Below, piece after piece: positions 33,252 to 41,316 of a DNA stretch of 64,000 nucleotides. The first letter of the stretch is position 1, and each line of letters starts with the position of its first letter. A program made the translations under genes and the position numbers. Location of the stretch: positions 62,001-126,000 of the forward strand of contig NZ_RPDJ01000011.1 in the NCBI RefSeq assembly GCF_004023625.1, read 5' to 3'. The notes beneath the pieces are model-generated. The model did no database searches, was not told the origin of the DNA, and saw nothing but the letters and a program-made list of their open reading frames with translations. This DNA is from Streptomyces cavernae. GTDB taxonomy: Bacteria; Actinomycetota; Actinomycetes; Streptomycetales; Streptomycetaceae.

Positions 33252-33977
33252 TCAGGCGGCCGCGGGCAGTTCCGGTCGCAGGGGCCACGCCGGATCCACC
33301 GCCTCCTCCAAGCCACTGCGGGCGAACCACGCCTGCAGGCCGCGAGCCTGCGCCGCGTGCCACACGGCCTGGAGCGTGTGCAGTTCGCCGGGGCTGAGCC
33401 GATCCAGCCGGGCCGCGAAACGGCGCCCGACGGCCCGTACGACATCCAGCGCGGCCAGCGCGTCCGCCGCCGCGTCGTGCGCGCCCTGCAACTCCACGCC
33501 GTAGTGCGCGCACAGATCGGTGAGCGTGCGCCGGCCCTTGCGGTAACGGTCCAGGTGTTTGTCGAGCACACGCGGATCCAGCACACGCAGCGGCACCGTC
33601 TCGAACCACCGGTTCAGCGACGACGCGCGGTGCCGGCGCAGTTCCCGGTCCAGGAGCGTCAGATCGAACGGCGCGTTCATCACCACGAGCGGGCGCCCCG
33701 CCGCACTGTGCTCGGCCAGTTCCCTGACTATCTCGTCCATCACCGGGGACGGCCAGCGGCCGTTGCGCCGCAGATGATCCTCCGTCAGTCCGTGCACCTC
33801 CGTCGCCGCGGCGGGTACCGGAACGCCCGGGTTGACCAGCCAGCGGCGCACCCGCGGCCGGTTGCCCGGAGCGTCCTGGACGACCACGGCGGCCGACACG
33901 ATCCGGTCGGTCTCCACGTCCACGCCCGTGGTCTCGGTGTCGAACGCCGCCAGGGGCCCCTCGTACCAACACGTCAT
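33252..33977 (-). CDS. DEDDh 3'-5' exonuclease (DnaQ-like)
   Basis: A 241-aa exonuclease domain protein. Exo I is AAFDTETTGVDVETDRI, Exo II is VVMNAPFDLTLLDREL, Exo III contains HDAAADALAALDVV, giving the D-E-D-D and His catalytic set. It starts at the ATG at 33977. Stand-alone, like epsilon-subunit or RNase T-type exonucleases used in proofreading or repair. It is divergent from the DUF4365 gene, with 188 bases between them. Confidence 0.93.
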   Translation of the reverse strand: MTCWYEGPLAAFDTETTGVDVETDRIVSAAVVVQDAPGNRPRVRRWLVNPGVPVPAAATEVHGLTEDHLRRNGRWPSPVMDEIVRELAEHSAAGRPLVVMNAPFDLTLLDRELRRHRASSLNRWFETVPLRVLDPRVLDKHLDRYRKGRRTLTDLCAHYGVELQGAHDAAADALAALDVVRAVGRRFAARLDRLSPGELHTLQAVWHAAQARGLQAWFARSGLEEAVDPAWPLRPELPAAA

Positions 33978-34165
33978 ACCTACACAACCCCTCGTTCACC
34001 CCAGGGCAGTTGACGCGCCGTCCGCTGACGCTCCGTGAAATATCCTGCCCGTTTAGTGATACCCGTACTGTTTGCGCACTACGCAGGGTGGACACAACAG
34101 AGATACGGGCCTTGCCAGTTCAGAGGCCCGATACGGGGATTCACGGCTTTCGAAAGGCTGTTGGC

Positions 34166-34729
34166 ATGGCACTCGCGCAGCCCGAACAGGGCGGGCTGCT
34201 GCCCCAGACGGCATCGCACCGAGGCACGCTCGCCACCACCGCCTGCATGGAGACGCTCCAAGTGGGCTATCTGCACGCCGTCGCGGCAGCCGCCGGATGC
34301 TCCCTGTCGCAGCCCTTTCCGGACAACGGCATCGACTGGCACGTCAGCCACAGCGCACCCGGGCACACCGTCGACGACGAGGTCACCATCAAGGTGCAGC
34401 TCAAGTGCACGTACCAGATAGCGCCCAATCCCCCCGGCCCGGCCTTCTCCTTCACGCTCGACAACGACCACCTCACCAAGCTGGCCCGCAGCCCGGTGTC
34501 GGTGCACAAGATCCTGGTCGTGATGATCGTGCCGCGCTCCCAGGACGACTGGCTGCGCGCCAGTCACGACCGCCTAGACCTGCGGCACTGCTGCTACTGG
34601 ACCAACCTCGCCGGACACCCCGTCACCGGCCGGCGCAGGACCACCGTGCGGATACCGACCACGCGGATCTTCGACGACCGGGCGCTGTGCGAGATCATGA
34701 CGCGGGTCGGGACGGGAGGGAAACCGTGA
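34166..34729 (+). CDS. DUF4365 domain protein, predicted PD-(D/E)XK-like fold
   Basis: A 187-aa protein. The hallmark is NGIDWHVSH followed about 25 residues later by VTIKVQLKCTY, i.e. D...QxK, the arrangement seen in DUF4365 and related to restriction-endonuclease folds; ASHRGTLATTACMETLQVGY precedes it. DUF4365 genes often occur in defence islands. The ATG at 34166 follows GAAAGG. It overlaps the next gene by four bases (GTGA), so the two are translationally coupled. Nuclease activity is inferred, not shown. Confidence 0.82.
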   Translation: MALAQPEQGGLLPQTASHRGTLATTACMETLQVGYLHAVAAAAGCSLSQPFPDNGIDWHVSHSAPGHTVDDEVTIKVQLKCTYQIAPNPPGPAFSFTLDNDHLTKLARSPVSVHKILVVMIVPRSQDDWLRASHDRLDLRHCCYWTNLAGHPVTGRRRTTVRIPTTRIFDDRALCEIMTRVGTGGKP

Positions 34730-35958
34730 CACACCGCCCGCTCGACGAGCCCCTACGCCCCGTCAGGCCCCACCCGGCGGAGCCCCGGGACGTGTGGTCG
34801 CAGCCCCCCGACCCCGGCCGGGTCGACCCCGCCGTGCTCGGCGCCCTGCTCCACCGGCACGGCTGGCAGCGCCGCGGCGGAGCACCCGGACGCTACGGCC
34901 GCTGGACGCCGCCCGGACCCGGCGGCGGCGCCATGAGCCTGCTGGTGCCGGAGACCCGGGCCTTCCCCGACAGCGACGACCTGCTCGGTGAGGCCCTCGA
35001 CGCGCTGGCCCGCAGCGACTCGCCCGCCGCCCGCGAGGTCCTCGTCGCGCTCGCCGTGCCCAGCGACGAGATCCGCTGGTGGCGCGACGTACCGACCGGC
35101 CCGGTGGGCGTCGCGGCCTGGACCGTCGAGGAGCAGCTGCGCACCGCCGCCCGCCGGATGATGCTCGCCGGCGCCCTCGCGGTGCGCGCCCGGGCCGGTT
35201 ACCACGGCGCCCGCCACCGCCGGTCCGCCACCGCCTCCCTGGACGACGTCCTCGTCGGCGCCGCGCCCGGCGGACGGCAGCTCACCGCGTTCGTGCCCGT
35301 GGCGACCGGGCGGCCCCTGGCCGTACTGCTGCACCAGGCGCTCTACGCGGCCCGCGAGGCAGTCGACTACCAGCGCGCGACGGGCGGCATGGAGGCCTTC
35401 GACGGCGCGGTCGAGGCGGGCGTCAGCCACGACCTCACCGAAGGGCTGGTCGCCCTCGTGCGCGGCACCGCGGGCGCCCGGATCGCCGTCGAGTGGGCGC
35501 CCGCCGCCGGTGTCCCCGAAGGCTGCGCGACCCGCTCCGAACCCGTCGAGTTCTCGCCCGGCGACCTGCCCGCGCTGCGGGCCGCAGGCGCCCGCTATCT
35601 CAGGGAGGAGCCGTCGGTGCCGGTACGGCTCACCGGCGCCGTGACCCGGCTGCGCAGGGCCGGCCCCCGAGGCGAGGGAACCGTACGGCTGCGGGTGCTC
35701 GCCGGCGCCGAGATCCCGCACGTCCGCATGACACTGGACGAGGAGTCGTACCGGATCGCGGGCCATGCCCACCTCCTCGGGCTGCCGGTGCGGGTGCGCG
35801 GACGCCTGGAGAGCCGCGGCGGCTTCCGGCGGCTGACCGGGGCATCCGGGGTGACGCCGGTGGAGGTCGACGAGGCCGAGCGGGACCGGCTGATGAAGTC
35901 GCTGCAGGAGACAGCGGAGATCGCGGCCCTCTTCGGGGAGGCGTGCGGAGGGGACTGA
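34726..35958 (+). CDS. unknown protein coupled to DUF4365, with an OB-like C-terminal region
   Basis: A 410-aa protein with no recognised family. The N-terminus carries LGALLHRHGWQRRGGAPGRY followed by GRWTPPGPGG; the middle is helical and alanine-rich (EEQLRTAARRMMLAGALAVR). Residues about 300-385 read as a small beta barrel: VPVRLTGAVTRLRRAGPRGE, AGEIPHVRMTL-like strands and VRVRGRLESRGGFRRLTG, reminiscent of OB folds that bind nucleic acid. The GTG at 34726 follows GGAGGG and overlaps the DUF4365 stop. A role together with the DUF4365 protein is inferred from coupling. Confidence 0.75.
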   Translation: MTHRPLDEPLRPVRPHPAEPRDVWSQPPDPGRVDPAVLGALLHRHGWQRRGGAPGRYGRWTPPGPGGGAMSLLVPETRAFPDSDDLLGEALDALARSDSPAAREVLVALAVPSDEIRWWRDVPTGPVGVAAWTVEEQLRTAARRMMLAGALAVRARAGYHGARHRRSATASLDDVLVGAAPGGRQLTAFVPVATGRPLAVLLHQALYAAREAVDYQRATGGMEAFDGAVEAGVSHDLTEGLVALVRGTAGARIAVEWAPAAGVPEGCATRSEPVEFSPGDLPALRAAGARYLREEPSVPVRLTGAVTRLRRAGPRGEGTVRLRVLAGAEIPHVRMTLDEESYRIAGHAHLLGLPVRVRGRLESRGGFRRLTGASGVTPVEVDEAERDRLMKSLQETAEIAALFGEACGGD

Positions 35959-36083
35959 AACCCGTTGGGCGCCCTCGGGAACGGTTAACCGTTTCGCGGT
36001 GGGCACCCCCGGCTCGGTACGATCCCTTCTATTGCGCGCGCAACAGAGAGTCGCGTGCGGCCCCCTTCAGGCAGGAGAGACCG

Positions 36084-38063
36084 GTGTCAGATGTCCGTGT
36101 GATCATCCAACGCGATTCCGAGCGGGAAGAGCGCGTGGTGACGACGGGCACTACGGCCGCCGACCTCTTCGCCGGTGAGCGCTCGATCATCGCCGCGCGC
36201 GTCGCGGGCGAGCTCAAGGACCTCGCGTACGAGGTGCGGGACGGCGAGACCGTGGAGGGCGTGGAGATCTCCTCCGAGGACGGTCTGAACATCCTGCGCC
36301 ACTCCACCGCGCACGTCATGGCGCAGGCCGTGCAGGAGCTGTTCCCCGAGGCCAAGCTGGGCATCGGCCCGCCGGTCAAGGACGGCTTCTACTACGACTT
36401 CGACGTGGACAAGCCGTTCACGCCGGAGGATCTCAAGGCCATCGAGAAGAAGATGCAGGAGATCCAGCGGCGCGGACAGCGGTTCGCCCGCCGCGTCACC
36501 AGCGACGAGGCGGCCCACGAGGAGCTGGCGAACGAGCCCTACAAGCTTGAGCTGATCGGCCTCAAGGGCAACGCCGCACAGGCCGCCGAGGGCGCGGACG
36601 CGGAGGTGGGCGGCGGCGAGCTGACCATCTACGACAACCTCGACGCCAAGACCGGCGAGCTGTGCTGGAAGGACCTGTGCCGGGGGCCGCACCTGCCGAC
36701 CACCCGTCACATCCCGGCGTTCAAGCTGATGCGCAACGCGGCGGCGTACTGGCGCGGCAGCGAGAAGAACCCGATGCTGCAGCGCATCTACGGCACCGCC
36801 TGGCCGTCGAAGGACGAGTTGAAGGCGCACCTCGACTTCCTCGCCGAGGCCGAGAAGCGCGACCACCGCAGGCTGGGCAACGAGCTGGACCTGTTCTCCA
36901 TCCCGGAGGAGATCGGCTCAGGCCTCGCCGTCTTCCACCCCAAGGGCGGCATCGTCCGCCGGGTCATGGAGGACTACTCGCGGCGCCGCCACGAGGAAGA
37001 GGGCTACGAGTTCGTCTACACCCCGCACGCCACCAAGGGGAAGCTCTTCGAGGTGTCGGGCCACCTGGACTGGTACGCCGACGGCATGTACCCGCCCATG
37101 CAGCTCGACGAGGGCGTGGACTACTACCTCAAGCCCATGAACTGCCCGATGCACAACCTGATCTTCGACGCGCGCGGGCGCTCCTACCGTGAACTGCCGC
37201 TGCGCCTCTTCGAGTTCGGGACCGTGTACCGGTACGAGAAGTCGGGCGTGGTGCACGGACTGACCCGGGCGCGCGGCTTCACCCAGGACGACGCGCACAT
37301 CTACTGCACCCGCGAGCAGATGGCCGACGAGCTCGACAAGACGCTCACCTTCGTCCTGAACCTGCTGCGCGACTACGGCCTCACCGACTTCTACCTGGAG
37401 CTGTCCACCAAGGACCCGGAGAAGTTCGTCGGCTCCGACGAGGCCTGGGAGGAGGCCACCGAGACCCTGCGGCAGGTGGCCGAGAAGCAGGGCCTGCCGC
37501 TGGTCCCGGACCCGGGCGGCGCCGCGTTCTACGGGCCGAAGATCTCCGTCCAGGCCAAGGACGCCATCGGCCGCACCTGGCAGATGTCGACCGTGCAGCT
37601 CGACTTCAACCTGCCGGAGCGCTTCGACCTGGAGTACACCGGTCCCGACGGTGCCAAGCAGCGTCCGGTCATGATCCACCGGGCCCTCTTCGGCTCGATC
37701 GAGCGTTTCTTCGCGGTGCTCCTGGAGCACTACGCGGGTGCCTTCCCGGCCTGGCTGGCGCCCGTGCAGGCGGTCGGCATCCCGATCGGCGACGCACACG
37801 TCGAGTACCTGCAGAGGTTCGCCACCGAGGCGAAGAAGAAGGGCCTGCGCGTGGAGGTCGACTCGTCCTCCGACCGGATGCAGAAGAAGATCCGCAACGC
37901 GCAGAAGCAGAAGGTGCCCTTCATGGTCATCGCCGGCGACGAGGACATGGCGAACGGCGCCGTCTCCTTCCGCTACCGCGACGGCTCGCAGGAGAACGGC
38001 ATCCCGGTCGACGAGGCCATCGCGAAGATCGCGAAGGTCGTGGAGGAGCGGGTGCAGGTCTGA
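36084..38063 (+). CDS. thrS: threonyl-tRNA synthetase
   Basis: A 659-aa class II synthetase from the GTG at 36084 (MSDVRVIIQRDSEREERVVT), preceded by AGGAGAGA. It has the TGS domain (1-65), the editing domain with ILRHSTAHVMAQAVQELFPE and CWKDLCRGPHLPTTRH, the catalytic core with the zinc Cys in MNCPMHNLIF and motif 3 in HRALFGSIERFFAVLLEHYA, and the C-terminal anticodon-binding domain. The length is normal. TACGAT at 36018-36023 may be its -10. The stop is 15 bases before the homopolymer run; no T-box leader is seen. Confidence 0.97.
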   Translation: MSDVRVIIQRDSEREERVVTTGTTAADLFAGERSIIAARVAGELKDLAYEVRDGETVEGVEISSEDGLNILRHSTAHVMAQAVQELFPEAKLGIGPPVKDGFYYDFDVDKPFTPEDLKAIEKKMQEIQRRGQRFARRVTSDEAAHEELANEPYKLELIGLKGNAAQAAEGADAEVGGGELTIYDNLDAKTGELCWKDLCRGPHLPTTRHIPAFKLMRNAAAYWRGSEKNPMLQRIYGTAWPSKDELKAHLDFLAEAEKRDHRRLGNELDLFSIPEEIGSGLAVFHPKGGIVRRVMEDYSRRRHEEEGYEFVYTPHATKGKLFEVSGHLDWYADGMYPPMQLDEGVDYYLKPMNCPMHNLIFDARGRSYRELPLRLFEFGTVYRYEKSGVVHGLTRARGFTQDDAHIYCTREQMADELDKTLTFVLNLLRDYGLTDFYLELSTKDPEKFVGSDEAWEEATETLRQVAEKQGLPLVPDPGGAAFYGPKISVQAKDAIGRTWQMSTVQLDFNLPERFDLEYTGPDGAKQRPVMIHRALFGSIERFFAVLLEHYAGAFPAWLAPVQAVGIPIGDAHVEYLQRFATEAKKKGLRVEVDSSSDRMQKKIRNAQKQKVPFMVIAGDEDMANGAVSFRYRDGSQENGIPVDEAIAKIAKVVEERVQV

Positions 38064-38078
38064 CGCGCGGCTGGCGGC

Positions 38079-38127
38079 GGGGGGGGGGGGGGGGGGGGGG
38101 GGCGGCCCCCCCCCCCCCCCCCCCCCC
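38079..38127. other. 24-G run followed by 22-C run
   Basis: 24 consecutive G (38079-38102), then CGG, then 22 consecutive C (38106-38127). Nothing comparable exists elsewhere in the window. It lies exactly between the thrS stop and the 3' end of the K+ channel gene and removes the channel's stop codon. It could be a giant G/C hairpin terminator, but a collapsed or mis-called region in the assembly is more likely. Confidence 0.9.
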
Positions 38128-38802
38128 GCCGCCCGGCGGTGCCTTCTCGTCCTCGCGTGCGAACTCCTGCACAAGCCAGGACGAGAACGCCCCGACAGCA
38201 GCCCCGAGCAGTCCCAGGCCGCAGGCCATCACCCCCACCGCCATCAGTCGGCCCAGGGGTGTCACGGGCGTGACATCGCCGTAGCCGACCGTCGCGAATG
38301 TCGAACAGGTCCACCACACCGCGTCACCGAAGGTGCGGATGGTGGCCTTCGGATCCGCGTGCTCCTGCTGGTAGACGGCGAGGGCGCCGACGAAACCGAG
38401 CAAGAGCGCCGCGAGGCCCGCGTAGAGCATCACGCGCGTGTACAGGGGCAGGCGAGGGCGCCCCCGGCGACGGTTCACCTTCTCGTGCACCTGCACCAGG
38501 CTCAGCGGACGCAACAGCGGCAGCGCCACGATCACCGTGTCCAGCCAGTGGGTCCGTACGAAGCCCACGCGCCGACTCGCCCCGTGCTGTGGCGACCTCC
38601 ACAACCGCCAGCGCACCGCGTAGTCGACGGCGAAGCCCGCCCAGGCCGTCACCATCACACCGATGCAGACGTCGTGCCAGGCCGGTGCCAGATCACGGGC
38701 CAGCACATGGACCGCGTACGAGGAGAGGTAAAGCAGCCAGGCCACGCCGAGCGGGAACTCGGCGCGCCGTTCCCAGCGGGCCACGCGGCTGTCGTCGTCC
38801 AT
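38128..38802 (-). CDS. voltage-gated-like potassium channel, 3' end lost in homopolymer
   Basis: The readable part (about 225 aa from the ATG at 38802, MDDDSRVARWERRAEFPLGV) has four N-terminal helices, an S4-like basic stretch after DTVIVALPLLRPLSLVQVHE, a fifth helix, the pore with selectivity filter CSTFATVGYGDVTP, and a sixth helix. The tail reads VQEFAREDEKAPPG and then enters the poly-G/poly-C run with no stop; the frame continues antisense through the end of thrS, which is implausible. The true C-terminus is therefore unknown. A K+ channel in the plasma membrane. Confidence 0.85.
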
Positions 38803-38881
38803 CGGACCAGCTTGGCCGGAGGCGGACCGGTCGGCGCCCCGACGACACGCCGCGTCGTGACGAAGCCATATGCTGCACATC

Positions 38882-39430
38882 ATGACGAGTGAGCCGGAGC
38901 AGCAGATCGGAGTGGGGACGCAGGACGCGTTCCAGCGCTTGTGGACGCCCCACCGGATGGCATACATCCAGGGCGAGAACAAGCCGACCGGCCCCGGGGC
39001 CGACGACGGCTGCCCGTTCTGCTCGATACCGGGGAAGTCCGACGAGGACGGGCTCGTCGTCCGGCGTGGCGAGCAGGTGTACGCGGTGCTCAACCTCTAC
39101 CCGTACAACGGCGGTCACCTGATGGTCGTCCCCTACCGCCACGTCGCCGACTACACCGAGCTCACCGGACCGGAGACCGCCGAACTGGCCGAGCTGACCA
39201 AGCAGGCGATGACGGCCCTGCGCACGGCCTCCGGCGCGCACGGCTTCAACATCGGCATGAACCAGGGCGGGGTGGCCGGCGCGGGTATCGCGGCCCATCT
39301 GCACCAGCACGTCGTCCCGCGCTGGGGCGGAGACACCAACTTCATGCCGGTGGTCGGCCACACCAGGATCCTGCCGCAGCTCCTGGCGGACACCCGCAAG
39401 ATGCTGGCGGAGGCCTGGCAGGCCGTCTAG
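38882..39430 (+). CDS. HIT-family hydrolase/phosphorylase
   Basis: A 182-aa histidine-triad protein. DGCPFCSIPGKSDEDGLVVR contains a CxxC likely to bind zinc, LNLYPYNGGHLMVVPYRHVA is the HIT core and AAHLHQHVVPRW is the catalytic HxHxHxx triad. It resembles the Ap4A phosphorylase-like actinobacterial group; nucleotide-phosphoramide or dinucleotide hydrolysis is inferred. Start at 38882 (MTSEPEQQ); the ATG at 38870 (MLHIMTSEP) is equally possible because neither has a clear ribosome-binding site. Divergent from the K+ channel. Confidence 0.92.
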   Translation: MTSEPEQQIGVGTQDAFQRLWTPHRMAYIQGENKPTGPGADDGCPFCSIPGKSDEDGLVVRRGEQVYAVLNLYPYNGGHLMVVPYRHVADYTELTGPETAELAELTKQAMTALRTASGAHGFNIGMNQGGVAGAGIAAHLHQHVVPRWGGDTNFMPVVGHTRILPQLLADTRKMLAEAWQAV

Positions 39431-39459
39431 CGCAGGCCTGGCCGGCGGCAGCGTCGCCC

Positions 39460-39477
39460 GCGCCCCCGAGGGGGCGC
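39460..39477. terminator. short hairpin between convergent genes
   Basis: GCGCCCC / GGGGCGC separated by a four-base loop (CGAG), between the stop of the HIT gene and the 3' end of the large membrane protein gene. Confidence 0.5.
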
Positions 39478-39481
39478 AGGC

Positions 39482-41155
39482 TCACGCGTCGTAGAGGTCG
39501 GCCTTCCCGGGGCTCGCGTCCTGCACCAGCCCGCTCAGGACGCCCGACCGTGTGCCGAACTTCTCCGTGTCGACGCCGTTCTCCTTCATCAGGCGGATGG
39601 CCGCCGAGTGCACTACGCGCAGCACGGGAGTGGCGGCGCGCAGGGCGTCGTCCGCCATGAAGCGGTGGCGCCACGGCTGCTCGGCCCAGGCGTGGCGCAG
39701 CCCGAACGGCTCGGGGAGCACCAGCTTGCCGCCGAGCCAGTCGAGGACCGGCGGGTACCAGGTGAAGGGCGCGCGGACCGCGAGCCGTACCACCTCGTCC
39801 GAGTCGACCAGCGGCAGCTTCTGCTCGCGGGTCTCCCAGAACCGTATGGCCTTGGGGACCTCCTTCACCTTGGCGGCCGGCGCCGAGGTGAAGAGCGAGT
39901 GCACGGGGCCCAGGGCGTGCCCGGTGACCTCGATGCGCAAGGTCTCGTGCAGCACCGTCACCGTGATCATCATGGTGATGACCAACTGGCCGTCCCAGAG
40001 CGTCCACTGGACGCCCAGGTAGTGCCGGTCACCGCTGCCGAACTGCTGCTTGTTGCAGATCTCCTGTATCGCGTGCGTCTTGACCTGGTACGCGTCGACG
40101 TCCGTGCCCGTGGGCCGGGACACCTCAGCGGCGCCCTCACCGATCGGCTTGACGACCCAGTGTTTGATCGATGGCCGGGTGAAACCGCCGGTGTTGAGCG
40201 GCCCTCGCTCCAGCATCCGCAGCTGGTCGTGGATCGCTCGGATCACGTCCCAGCTGCGGAACGGGTGGATCTCCTTGTCCGGGTCGATCGGCACCAGGTC
40301 CTCGGCGAGATGCCAGCTGCCCCAGCGGGTGCCCATGCCGAGGATGCCCTTGGGGCCGGCGTAGAAGACGGAATTGGACTGCTGCTCGGCGGTGAGCCGG
40401 GCCAGCCCCTGGCGCAGCTGCTCGGCCGCCGTCTCGCCCGGGCTGCCGGGCACCGCCTCGGGGATCTTCGCGGCGATACCACCGCCGGCCAGCAGACCGG
40501 CCCAGCGGTCGCGCAGATCCTTGGCGGTGCGCTCACAGATCTGCTTGGCCCACAGCCAGCCGACCACGGGGGCGACGATCGCCGCACGGGCGTACCAGGC
40601 CCAGAAGCCGGTGAACGGCAGCTTCAGGAGGAAGATCGCCGCGAGCACACCCACGGCGGCCAGGAGGGCGGTGGCCAGGGTGGAGGCCCGCTTGTCCGTC
40701 GCCCTGCTCACCATCCGGCGGATCTGGAAGACCAGCAGCCAGGCGATCAGCCCGGGCAGGAAGATCAGCCCGCACAGCACCATCACAGCGGTGAGCCAGC
40801 TGTCGCGCTCCTTGCGGATGCGCGTGGCGGCCAGACAGTGCTCCACGACGACCTGCGGCTCGAGGCCGAAGGACTGGATGAGCGGCTTGCGGGCGCCGCC
40901 GAGCATCCGGACCTGCACGGCCCGGGAGAAGGCCTCGCCCAGGTTCGGCGCGAAGATCGTGGCCCACTTGCGGCCGGGGGTCACGGTCGACTTGTGCCAT
41001 TCGTTGTCGGTCTTGAGGATCTCGGCCACCGGGCTGTCGCGGTAGGCCGCCGATGCCAGCGCGTTCGTAGCCGCCGTCTGTCCCGCGGAGCCCGCCAGCG
41101 GGATCTGAGCTCCCGGAGTGAGATCGAATGCGTCGTCCGCCACTGCCGCCCCCAT
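39482..41155 (-). CDS. membrane protein, unknown function
   Basis: A 557-aa protein from the ATG at 41155 (MGAAVADDAFDLTPGAQIPL); the frame is open to a GTG at 41203. About 110 polar residues precede a cluster of four helices between 120 and 220 (LTAVMVLCGLIFLPGLIAWL, ALLAAVGVLAAIFLL), followed by a 330-aa cytoplasmic region without helices, containing FYAGPKGILGMGTRWGSWHL and YLGVQWTLWDGQLVITMMIT. No family recognised. It is downstream of the EF-G2 gene but separated from it, so coupling is uncertain. Confidence 0.8.
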   Translation of the reverse strand: MGAAVADDAFDLTPGAQIPLAGSAGQTAATNALASAAYRDSPVAEILKTDNEWHKSTVTPGRKWATIFAPNLGEAFSRAVQVRMLGGARKPLIQSFGLEPQVVVEHCLAATRIRKERDSWLTAVMVLCGLIFLPGLIAWLLVFQIRRMVSRATDKRASTLATALLAAVGVLAAIFLLKLPFTGFWAWYARAAIVAPVVGWLWAKQICERTAKDLRDRWAGLLAGGGIAAKIPEAVPGSPGETAAEQLRQGLARLTAEQQSNSVFYAGPKGILGMGTRWGSWHLAEDLVPIDPDKEIHPFRSWDVIRAIHDQLRMLERGPLNTGGFTRPSIKHWVVKPIGEGAAEVSRPTGTDVDAYQVKTHAIQEICNKQQFGSGDRHYLGVQWTLWDGQLVITMMITVTVLHETLRIEVTGHALGPVHSLFTSAPAAKVKEVPKAIRFWETREQKLPLVDSDEVVRLAVRAPFTWYPPVLDWLGGKLVLPEPFGLRHAWAEQPWRHRFMADDALRAATPVLRVVHSAAIRLMKENGVDTEKFGTRSGVLSGLVQDASPGKADLYDA

Positions 41156-41316
41156 CGCCGCACTTTCGTTGTGCGGCCTTCCCGACTTCCTTACCCCGCA
41201 CACCTGTTGATCAGGTCATCGTCCTGATCATGGCCAGCGTAACGGCCCCCACCGACATTCGTCGGCGGACGGTCCAAGCCGCCCGCCGACGAATGACTAC
41301 CCGCTTCCACGCCCAA

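Noticed and set aside
35959..36083. T-box leader for thrS
   Set aside because: The 125-base gap is too short and lacks the conserved T-box sequence.
37927..38127. Extension of the K+ channel through the homopolymer into antisense thrS
   Set aside because: The extension is Gly/Pro homopolymer followed by the reverse of a conserved thrS end; it exists only because the stop has been lost.
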